The notes: generated by a model from the letters alone, not told the origin. A DNA stretch of 64,000 nucleotides from Siphonodentalium dalli (GCA_032622095.1 CP136066.1:151792224-151856223); one strand, 5' to 3'; shown: positions 12,587 through 23,530, counted from the first letter of the stretch. A program made the numbers and translations.

Positions 12587-12955
12587 AGGCCCCCACCCCC
12601 CCCTTTTTCGTACGCCGTATTCCATGCCCTGTTATGAGGTACGCCGTATTCCGGCCCCTCTGTTAGGAGGTATTCGGTATTCCAAAAATACCGGTATTCG
12701 TACGCTGACCTTCCAAAAAAATGATCATAATAATAATATAATAATATAAATGCGATTTTTGTCACAATAAATTCACGGTTTGACATATACAGATCGTCGA
12801 TCATCGGCATTTTAGATCATTTTAGACGTGGACACTGCGGGATGACCGGCATTCGTACGGCAATAGAAAATTTATCCATGTAGCTGTTAACTGGTATTCC
12901 GTATTCCATCCTCTGTGTTAAGTGGTATTCCGTATTCCAGGGGGATGGGGGCCTC
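12587..12955. mobile_element. Non-autonomous element, TIR AGGCCCCCA, copy 1
   Basis: A 369-bp element with ends AGGCCCCCACCCC and GGATGGGGGCCTC, flanked by the direct repeat ATATAAG (12580-12586 and 12956-12962). The interior is made of GTACGCCGTATTCC and TGGTATTCCGTATTCC blocks. A second copy lies at 16501-16726. A 7-8 bp duplication suggests a hAT or related cut-and-paste family, but no transposase is present. Confidence 0.7.
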
Positions 12956-13077
12956 ATATAAGTGATAATAAATAAGTTATCCACACCATTATAATTAGCC
13001 ATACTAAACATTATCTGGCACAGCATACTGATCAGAGACAATGATCATGTATATGGCGCTTAAATAAATAAACAAAC

Positions 13078-13544
13078 CTTATCCACCTTCTTCTTCTTGA
13101 AATATTTTTCAGTTTTATTGGTATTTTCTGTTTTCTCCATTTCACTGAAACTATTTCCCGCAGATTTCCTTTTGCTTTGGGTGTTTTTGGTATTTGTCTT
13201 GGTGGCGAGGGCTGTTGTTGTAGTGGTATTGGTATTTGTCGTGGTGTCTAGGGTTGTTGTTGTGGCATTGGTATTTGTTGTTGAGACGATGGCTGTTGTT
13301 GTGGTGGTGGCAGTTGTGGTGACGAGGGCTGTTGCTGTAGTGGCGGTGGAATTTGCGGTGGTGACATCGGCTTCATCAACAAGATATTCAAGCATTTTGG
13401 CTGTTTTTTTCACAGTCCTTCTCTCTGTATTCCAGTTTGAGAGGATACCTTCTATCTTCAACCTCAAGCTCTCATACCCGTTAACTAGAGCCATTTTCAT
13501 GTCGTCTTTGTGATCAACTATCATCTTCTGAATAGTTGATTTTT
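13078..13544 (-). CDS. BEN-domain protein, coding exon 2 (Thr-rich, basic)
   Basis: Residues 71-226. Acceptor TTCCATTGTAG, donor GTTTGT. It opens with a probable helical segment (residues about 71-130), then a low-complexity Thr/Ala/Asn stretch (about 132-189), then basic patches SKRKS (about 194-198) and FKKKKVDK (219-226) that could serve as nuclear localisation signals. The low-complexity part is coded by a GTTGTTGTGGT-type minisatellite and may vary in length between individuals. The reverse strand is also open here, but only as a Val-rich shadow of the repeat. Confidence 0.75.
13185..13370. repeat. Coding minisatellite in BEN exon 2
   Basis: Irregular units built from GTTGTTGTGGT, GGTATTTGT and GACGAGGGCTGTTG, all in frame with the minus-strand gene, producing the Thr-rich tract. 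Confidence 0.7.
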
Positions 13545-14330
13545 CTACAATGGAATAACATGTTCTGTTTGGTGGACTATATACATGCAAATATTTGATA
13601 TGACATAACCATATGTTGAGTGATATACATACACCCAATGTATGCACACTAGTCCCAGTTAAACTAAAAGTTTGACCGTGACAAATATTTTTGTACATAA
13701 ATGGTTTTAACTTTTAGCAGTGTACAATTGCAATGAATATTATCAAAAGTTTACTACGAGATATGTGTGAAACATTTCGCAATTGCTCGTTTATTGCGGG
13801 TACACACAATTGGAAAATTTTGCAATTGATGGAGGGGTAGGGTCAAGTATGGATCATATTTTGTGGTATTTTAAGATGTCTACATGTTAAATTACAATGC
13901 CCACAAATTATCACTCTTGTCACTAGTATCAAAGTCTGGGAAACATCTTCCTTCAGAATCAAGATGGCTTCCAAAAATGGCAAACAATAAAGAGAATCAG
14001 GAACCCCCACTTACTACGCTATGCTCATATAAAACATACCATTGCAAAATTGCTACTCTGCAAACATTTACTGTTATGCATCGCAACTGTTTGATTTAAA
14101 AAATATTTATTTTGCCCCAATTATATTATTACATTTATGATGAACAACATTTTGTTGATGGAAACATGGGTAGAATAGAAAAGTGGAAGAGGATCTAGCA
14201 GCAAGCAGATAACTGCTTTTGTTGAGATATCTCCTCAGACAAGTATAAAGATTGCTTGTAGAAGTAAAGAATGTGCGAATGGCAACTGGCCAAGTTCGAC
14301 AAACAATATGTTTAAAGAAATAGTGGGATA

Positions 14331-14400
14331 TTAAAGGTACTCAATCCGATCAGAGGGTCCCCATCTCAACAGATTCCAACAACAACAATCCGACTGATGA
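14331..14400 (+). mobile_element. MITE-2, left-end fragment
   Basis: TTAAAGGTACTCAATCCGAT followed by CAGAGGGTCCCCATCTC and a CAACAACAACAA run. This is the end sequence of the elements at 41213-41703 and 45208-45680. Only about 70 bp is left here, ending where another repeat starts. Confidence 0.75.
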
Positions 14401-14410
14401 CCATTTCAGT

Positions 14411-15780
14411 CCAAAATTTTTACCAAAAATAGGAAAATATGCAAATATTGGTACAAAAACAATTAATTCCCCCCAATAAATTGCCAAATTACAAAATCAA
14501 ACTACAAGAACATTTTCAACTTAATGTTGGTGTGAAATTTCCAACTAATGTTTTGGCAGGTATGAAATTTCCAACTGTTGAAAAATTTGACCAGACACCC
14601 CACCCCCAAACCCCCAACCCCCCTGTCGCCACGTCTCTGTGTCGAAACCAATTAAAAGTCATGGGCATACATTTCAAGTCTGTCTAATCGGTCCTTTCCC
14701 CGTGGCATAGTATGAATATATACAGGGACGTGGCTAGAGGGTTTCCGTTGGGGGGGGGGGGGGGTATTAACCTTGGGAGATTCCAACTGCACCCCCCCCC
14801 CCTTTGAATCAGACCAAACACAAGCTTTGCATAATTCCATTTGCACCCACCTTGCACCTCAGTGCTCAGGCCTAATATCCTATATATTCACAAACCAATA
14901 TTCCCGGTATGAGAACATTCAGATATTTTATATTTTAACCTGAAACATTGCATAAATCATATCATCTAGTGGTCTAACTCCTGACAAATGCACACGGCTA
15001 TGGAAAGAGACCAGGACACACCGGGCGGACCATGGTTGTAAACTATACAAGAAAATTGCAAATCCTAGCATCTTGACTAGCCTCAACTGAAGCTTTCCTA
15101 GTATTGGAAATTTCAAACTTCATATCCCCCCACAAGTTTGACCAAATGTTGTGACATATTATTTTGTTAAACTTAAATTAGCAGTTTTGTATTGCCATGG
15201 TGGAGGCACAATGACACACCGGGCGGACCATGTTTCGGCCCGGTGTGCGAAAAATTTAAAATCTGCACAAGAAAATCGCAAAATCCTAGCATCTAGACTA
15301 GTCTCAAGCCTTCATAGAGTTGGAAATTTCAAACCTGGCACCCCCACTCAGGTTGGAAAATTTCCAACTGATGACAATTCCAATGACCATGTTGACCAAA
15401 TGTATGACAATATTGTTTTCTTAAATTAACTAGCAGTTTTTGGCTTGCAATGGGGGAGGGACCAGGACACAATCTTTCCTAGTGTTGGAAATTTCCAACC
15501 TGTCACCCCCCTAAGGTTGGAAAATTTCCAACTGATGACAATTTCATTCAAAAATTTTGACAAAAAATAGGAAATTATGCAAATATTGGTCCAAAAACAA
15601 TTAATTCCCCCCAATAAATTGTTTGAAAATCGAACTACAAGAACATTTTCAACCTATTGTTGGTGTGAAATTTCCAACTAATGTTTTGGCAGGTACGAAA
15701 TTTCCAACTGTTGAAATTTTATACCAAAGTTGGGGGGGGGGGTGATACTAGCCCCCCCCCCCCCCCCCCCCCCTGTCGCC
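14411..15780. repeat. TTGGAAATTTCCAAC repeat cluster with C/G runs
   Basis: The block 14411-14600 is repeated at about 15549-15730 (shared motifs ATGCAAATATTGGT, ACAATTAATTCCCCCCAAT and CAACTAATGTTTTGGCAGG). Between them are repeated palindromes GTTGGAAATTTCCAAC and GTTGGAAAATTTCCAAC (15085-15550). Two edges carry long G or C runs (14749-14764 and 15750-15773) next to CTGTCGCCACGT. Probably several copies of one medium-repetitive element; its ends are not clear. Confidence 0.65.
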
Positions 15781-15784
15781 ACGT

Positions 15785-16490
15785 GTCTGAATATATAGTC
15801 AGCCGCTGAATATTCACAGATGGACATCGGTATCATTTACAATCAGCATTGGTCATACTGCATTGCGACTTCTGAATAGTTAATGACAAAGCCGCGGCAA
15901 TATGGTCCTTTGATCGAGCGTGGAAGGGAATCTCGCCGATAAAGTGACAATAAGTAATCATGATCACTTAATCAGTTACAATGCAGCACGTGCCCAACTC
16001 CCGGATAATGCCGACGTAATTTTCGTTTGATGTTGCCGCGCAGTTTGTGGTTGAGAGATACCGATACGCACAAAAATAACTGCCGCGATCAACAATATAT
16101 ACGCAAAATAAATGCACGTATGCGGCGACTGGCTGACTCAAAATCCCGTAATATTTCGTTGGAATTTATAGATAAAAGTTAAATTTTATTGACCGATTAG
16201 TCAGGAGATTGAAGTTGTAGTAATAGTTCAAAGTGCCGACTTTATTTCCACACGAAACGAAATGTTTCGTCTTGCACTTATATCACATCAATTGAAATAA
16301 AATTTACACTTATTCTAAGCAGTTGGCAATACAGTTGACAAAAGTCAACGACCAACTCAATGCGTGTTGCCCCCTATCCGTTCACTGATTCGTAGGTTCC
16401 AGTACAAATTCTACAGAAACATTCCGGACGATTTGCACGTGGCATAACATTTCGTTTTGGTTCGCATTCCCATTTTTGCAACGACATGAT
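15785..16490. other. Less AT-rich intronic stretch
   Basis: Richer in CpG than its surroundings (for example 15890-16100), but no exon, promoter motif or repeat could be supported. Confidence 0.35.
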
Positions 16491-16500
16491 TCCTAAGATG

Positions 16501-16726
16501 AGGCCCCCACCCCCCCCCCCCCCCTTTCGTACGCCGTATTCCATGCCCTGTTATGAGGTACGCCGTATTCCGGCCCCTCTGTTAGGAGGTATTCCAAATA
16601 TACCGGTATTCGTACGCCGACCTTCCAAAAAATGAAGTTTTCATATATTTTTATGTATTCCATATGGCTGTTAACTGGTATTCCACCCTCTGTATTAAGT
16701 GGTATTCCGTATTCCATGGGGGGTCC
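16501..16726. mobile_element. Non-autonomous element, TIR AGGCCCCCA, copy 2
   Basis: The same interior as 12587-12955 (GTACGCCGTATTCCATGCCC, CTGTTAGGAGG, GGCTGTTAACTGGTATTCC), shorter, with a long C run at its left end and a worn right end (GGGGGGTCCCC). Confidence 0.65.
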
Positions 16727-16734
16727 CCAGAACA

Positions 16735-16803
16735 AAAATGACCCCACCCCAATAGCACTTATATGTAGGATTAAGTGTTATTGGGGTGGGGTCAATTTTT
16801 TTT
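16735..16803. repeat. Short perfect hairpin
   Basis: AATGACCCCACCCCAATA at the left pairs with TATTGGGGTGGGGTCAATT-like sequence at the right, with a loop of about 20 bp. It abuts the right end of the element before it and may belong to it. Confidence 0.7.
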
Positions 16804-17494
16804 CTCGGGACCTGTGATTCCTCATTACTGTTTCGTTTGGAAACACGAATATTATGTACACTGTAAACGTCTGGACTAAAGTAGTTTGTAAAATGCATTT
16901 TGAATTTAAATAATGTGCATCATCATATAAACTCTTTAAACTTTGATGTACTCATGATAATTTAATTAAGATAGTTCATGAAAAGTAAAGTTAAAGACAT
17001 CATTATTGTGGACTTTTCTTACGTCATTGAATAAAACTGATAAGTGATATATAGTTAGTATCCAAACACTATCCCCATTGGAAGAATATAGCAATGAAGT
17101 CAAAGATTGTCAAAAATTCCAACCACGAAATTTGATGTGAATCCAGACAATTTCCCACTTAATTGGAAGCTCCAGTTGGAAAATTCCAAATCAAGGGGTA
17201 TAAAAATCAAGTGTGAACGTAATCGAAAAATTATATCTGAGTATAGTTGAAAATGGTACCCATGCGTGTGGCGAGGTGCTATTCTGAGGGTGCAATCCAA
17301 AACCCTGAGGTGTGGATGTGCAATATGCAGTATTCATTCCCATTCAAGAAATGTTGGGAACAATTTTCGAATGTTCATAATTTAAATTGGTGATAGGATT
17401 AGGTGATAATTACATCCCACATGCAATATATATACACATGTTGAAATATTCAATTATTATTACCCAAATTGTTATAGAATTTAAGAAAGCTTAC

Positions 17495-17705
17495 CTTTAT
17501 GAAGTAAATAAATAGTTCCACAGTAATCGACATCAATATTCTTCTCCCTCCCTGCATCGTCGAGAACAACATTCTTATACGGAACGGAAACATTTTCTTC
17601 AACCTTAAAACCGATCCGCGATGAATCGGTCACAGTTTTTCTTATTTTTTTTGTATGTACACAATCAAAAGATTTGTCCTGAGAAAAATAAACCAAGGCG
17701 AACAT
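17495..17705 (-). CDS. BEN-domain protein, coding exon 1 (start)
   Basis: First coding exon of a multi-exon BEN-domain gene that runs leftwards: exons 17495-17705, 13078-13544, 9271-9379, 8028-8204, 6360-6637 and 5298-5505. All five junction phases agree, and together they give 483 codons. The start is the AUG at 17705, the first in frame; the frame stays open further upstream only through non-AUG codons. The peptide MFALVYFSQDKSFDCV then TKKI resembles the small N-terminal module of some invertebrate BEN proteins, and ends with a GTAAGC donor. BEN proteins act in the nucleus, mostly as repressors or insulator factors that bind DNA or chromatin partners. The role of this one is inferred only from the domain. 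Confidence 0.75.
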
Positions 17706-17831
17706 TCTGAACGATGTGGGTGGTAAAATAATCAACACTTTTGGACTCAATGTAACATCCAGGCAATTCGATATTTATATTAACAGACTTGCAATGAGAC
17801 CTCGTATTTTAAAAAAGGCGCGTTAAATTTG

Positions 17832-17836
17832 ATTGG
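17832..17836 (-). promoter_or_regulatory. CCAAT box upstream of the BEN gene
   Basis: CAGCCAATC on the minus strand, about 130 bp upstream of the AUG, in the right orientation and range for an NF-Y-type promoter element. No TATA box was identified. A single short motif, so tentative. Confidence 0.35.
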
Positions 17837-17839
17837 CTG

Positions 17840-20223
17840 CTGATAGCACTGACACATGAGCTGTTCAGTTCCACACACTCTCCGATCTTTTAACATATGC
17901 TTTCGGTTACTCTGACTTCAATGTCGACATTCACATAAAAATGTCATCTAATTTCGCGGATACGCTGTGTAGGATCTGTAGGAAAACTCAAATAAAATTA
18001 TATATATGTATGCACGGAATCTGATGGACGGAATCTGATGGAATGCGTAAATTTCGTTTGCATGTATACAACTATTGGCGTGTTATGTTCCGATTGTATA
18101 CACATGTACCTCCCGATGCACGCACTTGAACTTGATATTATAAATCGAAGATATATCTGTATATATGAACTGAATATAAAGTCAGGGATCCACCCGGCGG
18201 GTTATATACATGTAGGAACGTGGCGACAGGGGGGGGGGGGGGGGTGGCCCAACTTAGGTCAAAATGTTCAACAGTAAATTGGAGATGTCATACCTGACAG
18301 AATGGAAATTTCACACCACAATTGGTTGTAAATGTTATCATATAGAGGAACTGTTACATATATATAGGAAGTCGTTATATCGCCTGTATTGCATGTCGTG
18401 GTTCTTGAATTATTTGTTACGGTCAGGGACACCGGAAGCACCAAAGTGAAAGGGCTCTGTAAAGACTGATTTTGTTTCCAACAAACCAATCATAATGGTC
18501 GACTGATTCATAATGGCCGCCACTGTTTTCCAAAAAAAAAGCCGCCGTTTTCAGCTTGTGCTCGACGGAAACGACAACTTTCATTCCTTATTCGAAAATG
18601 GCTGCCATGCATGCATGCACCCAGGGGGGTTCAAATAGGTGACCCATGCCATTTCTCGGTACAAATGTAACAATATTCGCTTTTTCAGTTTTCCCGATAC
18701 TGAGAAATAGGTCGATAAACACTTGAACTACCTTTCTATACGAGCTGTATAATATTATGTCACGGAAAGACGCATTGGAGTAATGAAAAATACAAATTGA
18801 ACCTGATTGAACCCGATGTTTGGGTCCCAAACAAAATCAGCCATTTGCATGGCATGGATGATGGAACGGAAAAGAGCGTTCCGTGTTAGTCTTTGTAAAC
18901 AAATGGAAAAGGGCTATGTGACCATGGTAAGTATATTAGATGTCTAATTTCATTGGGTTATATAATTATATGGGCGAGCATGATTACATATGACCCTATA
19001 CCCCACATGCATGCCGATACACAAAACTATATTCGGCCCATAAAATAAATATCCCATAGATAATCGTAACAGCCGTGTTCGATATGCCACCGAGAACAAA
19101 TGCATTATATACCTTTACATTGTTTTATTTTTAGTGATCACATGTTGATAATTCCACGTTAACTCGCTATTTCCGATTTAATTCTTATCTAAAGTTCAGG
19201 TTTTGGGTAAAACGGCACTTATGCATGCAGACTCTGTTCGTCCATGAATGTTTAATGTATTTAAAATATCTATAATTATGCCTCTAGAAATTAATTATTT
19301 TTAATCATAAGGAACCGTAGCAAAGCATTCAAGAACTCACAATGCCGGCGATAGAACGACTTTCGATGTATAACAGTTACTATACAGTGGGGTGTCAGGT
19401 CGGTAAATTCCAACACTTGGAGAGCTTGATGCCACTCTAGATGCTATATAGGCTTTTATATAGTATTCAGGTCCAGATTTCAAATTTTTCTCCCACTGGG
19501 CTGAGGGGTGCTAATCCCTCTCCGATGGCCAGTCAAAAACTGTTAATTTAAAAAAAAGCCTGAATTTGCCTGGAGATAAATCTCTAGTCTGGTCCCATGC
19601 ATGTCGCTCTTCGCCGGGTATGCAGATGGGACCCCCCCCCACCCTGCCATCTCTGCGACCGGCAGTTATCAGTGAGGCCTCTGAATATCATCATGAATAT
19701 GGCCATGAATAAGAAAAAAACACCAGTTCCAATGTTAAGCAGAGTTACCGGCGATGCCTAACCGCGCGTCTATTTCTGTAGCAATATAGGGAAGCGATCG
19801 GATCAGTGGCCTTTTGCGGTAACTGTTGTGCGAGCTTTATCGAGGTAAATCCCACTGAGATGCTGCAGAGTGCCGCCCTGCATGGGTGCTTTCTTCGAAA
19901 CTTGACGAAACACGATGGCTTATAATATATGCAGATCTGCTATACGCTGCTGCAATAGGAAAGGGAACATCCGCGCTATATTTTAACTGCATGGGTTAGC
20001 AAATTGTGAAGTAGACATGTTTTCATTGTATTTTTCGCAATGGCATATCATTTTTTGCGAACACGTTTGAGCACGTATTCATGTATAAGTAAATATATTC
20101 AAATGTATATGCTTACATATACAAATTTATCAATATATATTAATAACTATATGTGTATACGTATATCGGTTCTGTTCTTGCACAAATTGTGATATTGCTT
20201 GTTATACCTATTATCTAGCTGAG
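17840..20223. other. Intergenic DNA upstream of the BEN gene
   Basis: No gene supported. It has a G run (18230-18244) and AT-rich DNA. A short plus-strand frame at 18858-18927 ends in a perfect GTAAGT but has no other support. 20090-20220 is the TA-rich tail after the LINE stop codon. Confidence 0.4.
18213..18247. repeat. G run with GTGGCGACAGGG leader
   Basis: ACGTGGCGACA followed by about 15 G. The same leader precedes long G or C runs at 14621-14633 and 15765-15785 (opposite strand), so it is the end of a dispersed repeat rather than a chance run. Confidence 0.6.
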
Positions 20224-20361
20224 TTATTCGGTCATTTCTAGATTTACAAGCTTAATAAATTCGCACAACTTGCGGAGATGTGTTACATTGTCACCATTGA
20301 GTAAATCGCTCATCAATATTGTATTAGGACGTCGACCAGTTAACATTGGTAACAATCTGCG
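20224..20361 (-). pseudogene. LINE ORF2 C-terminus (distal part, split by insertion)
   Basis: Read on the minus strand, this gives LRNRRLLPMLTGRRPNTIL, then a short helix, then HLRKLCEFIKLVNLEMTE and a stop at 20224-20226. R-P-N followed by a Leu-rich LxKLCxFI segment is the usual very end of many non-LTR retrotransposon ORF2 proteins. The matching upstream part lies at 22055-22850, on the other side of the foldback element, so this was one ORF before insertion. Confidence 0.65.
20353..20361. other. 9-bp target-site duplication, left
   Basis: CAATCTGCG, repeated exactly at 22055-22063, bracketing the foldback element. Confidence 0.75.
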
Positions 20362-20374
20362 GTTACGTAGCGTT

Positions 20375-20635
20375 TTTTCCGAAGACCCATAACTCCGAAG
20401 GTCCGAAGGTCAGATTCTCCGACGCCCCGATTCTCCGAAAGCCCATAACTCCGAAGTCCCGATTCTCCGAAATCTCATAACTCCGAAGACCCATAACTCC
20501 GAAAGCCCATAACTCCGAAGGCCTATAACTCCGAAAGCCCATAACTCCGAAGGCCTATGACTCCGAACGCCCATAACTCCGAAGGTCTATAACTCCGAAG
20601 GGCCGATTTTCCGAAAGTCCGATTCTCCGAAGATC
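20375..20635 (+). repeat. FB-1 left-arm minisatellite
   Basis: Twelve or so units of CCATAACTCCGAAGG type with a CGATTCTCCGAAAG variant; inverted relative to 21762-22050. Confidence 0.9.
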
Positions 20636-21761
20636 ATGTTTTATCGCTTATTAAATAGTGTACAGTCCAGTGGCGGAGTCAATGGGACCCGAGGGAAGAC
20701 CGCCCCCCCCCCCCAAAAACATGTCAAGTGTCGATCATGTAAACGTCCGGAAATCCCTCCAAGGCATTCAAATATTCAGTGTTCCTGCACAGGGGAGCCC
20801 CCGGACCAACGATTGGGGGCGACCCCTCCCATGCATGCGCTCCCCAAATCAGGCCTTCGTGATATGCTTTCGGCATATCATATGCATGATATATCCCCCA
20901 CATATCCCCCACATATGCTAATTAATGTGCACCCCTAAATGGGAAATCTGGCACCGCCACTGGTGTGCACCGGGTATATCATAACGAAACGCTGCAAGAA
21001 TGTCAGAGTAGCCTAACATGCACAGGGGCGAACGGGGGCCAAAGGGGCAGACTCGCCCTTTTTCTGGCGACTGAAAATACTTCAAAGAATTGCGTTCTGT
21101 TTGATCTCGGGATGCTGACGTTACACTTTCATTTCCTGCCACAATGTCTCTGGAAACTGTGGCACCAAGATAGTTTAATCTTGTCGCAAATACTGCACGT
21201 ACATGCACCGCCAAAGATGGCGGCAAGATCAAAGAGAATAGATAGTTTGATGCTACTGACCAATTGAAGACGATGTTGCATTTCAAAATAATGACGTCAA
21301 CAAAATGCTGACCCCAATTTCAGTCTGAATTTCATTTCATTTTCACTTCGGATCGCGATGGTGCTGGTAATACCAGGAAAAAAACGCGGAAAAGCATTGG
21401 GGTGATTTGATGCAATCATGTTCATTTTATATATGAAAAAGGACAAGTTCTTCCCCTTTCACCCCTGTACATTTTACTCTGGCATCTCATGGGCCAACGT
21501 AATGTTATAGTATATGGTGTATAGTCAGTGGCGGGCCAGGATTCCCATTTAGGTGGGGGGGGGGGGTAGGAACATTTTGAATATTTTGATGCCCCATGAA
21601 CGATTTCCGGGCGTTTACATGACATTGGACATGTTTTGGTAGGGGCCCATATTGTCTGAAATAGCAAGTAGAGGTTTATTAGGGGCAGTAGGAATTTTGG
21701 GACCCCTTGGCTTCGCCACTGGACTGTACACTATTTAGTAAACGATAATACCCCGATAAAA

Positions 21762-22050
21762 CAAAATCTTCGGAGAATCGGACCTTCGGAGTTATGGGCC
21801 GTCGGAGAATCTGGCCTTCGGAGTTATAGATCTTCGGAGAATCGGCCCTTCGGAGTTATAGGTCTTCGGAGTTATAGGTCTTCGGAAAATCGGCCCTTCG
21901 GAGTTATGGGCTTTCGGAGAATCGGATCTTCGGAATTATGGGCCGTCGGAGAATCGGATCTTCGGATCTTCGGAGTTATGGGCCGTCGGAGAATCGGGTC
22001 TTCGGAGTTGTGGGCCTTCGTAGTAATAGGTCTTCGGAAAATCGGTCTGA
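21762..22050 (-). repeat. FB-1 right-arm minisatellite
   Basis: Units of CTTCGGAGTTATGGGC and CTTCGGAGAATCGG, the reverse complement of the left arm. Open frames across it are repeat read-through. Confidence 0.9.
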
Positions 22051-22054
22051 CACC

Positions 22055-22850
22055 CAATCTGCGCCGTTTAGTAATTTTTTTTACACACGAGAAGGTAGTG
22101 AAATTCGTCACCAATTACCCTTTCATCGCATAATATATACGCAAGTGCGATCATCGCGGTCGGTATTGTTCCACCGTCCCGTTTCTATTGGTAACATGTG
22201 TTTACTAGTTCGGAATTTGCATAACAGTGTTCGGTATTGGTCGCTAAGTACATCAAGATAAGGTTCAAAATCAAAGTCGTGTTTGAAAATTCGGCTTATA
22301 TTATCACGACTTGTGTTGTTCGTATCATGTTCCCAAGAATCTCTTTGTTCGGAAATAAGGCAACATTTTAGATATGATACTAGCTGATCTGCGTTTGTGG
22401 CATGACCTGCGCACCATATATATATGCGGTTGATTACATTTATCTAATAACTCGTGGATACAACTCAACCATGCAGGGGGAAATAGTTTCATCTTTTCGT
22501 CATGCGTGATATCGTTGACTGCGTTAAATTCAGTAGAATTTTTTGGAATCTTTCTGGTTCGCTATTTGTGACTTTGCACCAGTATTTGAACATTCTGGTT
22601 TTAATCAATATTCTTAAAGGCAATTTCCCACTTTCGCCATATATCATACAATTTGGGGTTGATGGTCGGAGACGAAGTATGTGCTTTAAGAATTTTCGTT
22701 GAACGCTTTCTAATAAATCGTTATCACCGTATCCCCATACCTCGCAGCCATATAGAAGTATTGGTACAACGTGTGCATCAAATAAGTCAAGCTGGTTTCG
22801 TATTGAAAGGCAATGTTTGCGCGATTTTCCAATGATCTCAGAAACCACGG
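22055..22850 (-). pseudogene. 5'-truncated LINE ORF2 (end of reverse transcriptase to C-terminal zinc motif)
   Basis: The minus-strand frame from about 22848 reads EIIGKSRKHCLSI, QLDLFD, VPILLYGCEVWG, LESVQRKFLKHIL, TPNCMIYGESGKLPL. This is the region right after the RT domain of non-LTR retrotransposons (LLYG-x-E-x-W motif). After a frame break near 22489 it continues LPIETGRWNN, then RDDRTC and EFHYLLVC, matching the C-terminal Cys/His motif. The catalytic RT core is absent, so it is dead on arrival. The clade (CR1, Jockey or relative) cannot be fixed from this piece. Confidence 0.75.
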
Positions 22851-23530
22851 AACGGGTTGGATTAATCTAATATGGACGCGACTAGGTGATCTCGCCAATT
22901 ATCGTGAAGTATAACGAACATTCGCTGCTGGCGTTTGAACTGACAACGGTTATAATATGGGTCGATTAAAATTAACTTGATGTTATTAGTCAGAATGAGA
23001 TTGCTGTTAATATGCCATGTGTATGATCTTCGTCCGACTTCGGCTGGTTCAGAGCGTTTGTTTATATGCATATTTTAAGGTTCGGTACATCATTTGGCTT
23101 TTGTTTACTAAGATGACATACGATGCAACGTCGATGTTGACAATAACATGCTGTTTTCGGGATATTTGTGATTGGTATAAGAACAAAATCTGTCTATATT
23201 TTAATATTCTGTTTTTGCAATCTTAACACTATTTTAACATCAATATCCACCGCGAACGCTACCCATGCCTTAAAATGTCACGAACCAATGACGCTATGTA
23301 TAGTTTGGCCACATAAACCCATAGGTATATGACCACGTTCACACGCCGCTAATGAAATTTTAGCGATCAAAACCGATCGTGATTGTGCACTTTTCATGTT
23401 GAGATCTCAAATTTGCTACGGTTGACCAGGATTCTGACCAGGGATCTTGGGCCTACCACGCCCCGGTGGCCAGTCAAACTATTGTGTGAGGTACCAGCTG
23501 GGGAAATAAATGAAAGTATCAATGACACTG
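22851..23530. other. Non-coding, upstream of the LINE fragment
   Basis: No RT homology can be seen past about 22860, so the LINE truncation point is near there. Nothing else was recognised. Confidence 0.45.

Larger units (their letters stand above)
9380..13077 (-). other. Intron 2 of the BEN gene
   Basis: About 3.7 kb between the exon 2 donor (GTTTGT) and the exon 3 acceptor. It holds the foldback repeat at 10165-10500, a weakly repeated block at about 10770-11230 (two diverged copies around AATTGAGATCGGACAATTGG and CATTGAGATCCAACAATCAG) and the element at 12587-12955. No other gene was seen. Confidence 0.6.
13545..17494 (-). other. Intron 1 of the BEN gene
   Basis: About 3.95 kb from GTAAGC at 17494 to the acceptor at 13545. 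It is full of repeats: a MITE-2 end, TTGGAAATTTCCAA blocks with long C/G runs, the second AGGCCCCCA element and a short hairpin. No further exon was seen. Confidence 0.65.
20362..22054. mobile_element. Foldback element FB-1 (1.69 kb)
   Basis: The arms 20362-20678 and 21706-22054 are inverted repeats. Their outer parts are minisatellites of 17-20 bp units around CTCCGAAGGCCCATAA. The inner parts carry TAGTGTACAGTCCAGTGGCG and its reverse complement. Flanked by the 9-bp direct repeat CAATCTGCG. Arms made of short tandem repeats plus a 9-bp duplication are the architecture of Drosophila FB elements and of Mutator-like foldback elements. The 1-kb loop has no transposase, but has C/G runs (20700-20713, 21545-21555) and scattered GCCACTG motifs. 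It is inserted inside a LINE ORF on the opposite strand. Confidence 0.75.

Noticed and set aside
13097-13513. 138-codon plus-strand frame, Val-rich
   Set aside because: Exact antisense of the Thr-rich minisatellite in BEN exon 2; Val/Leu runs come from the repeat.
21872-22261. Arg/Gly-rich frames on both strands near 22 kb
   Set aside because: Read-through of the FB-1 right-arm repeats.
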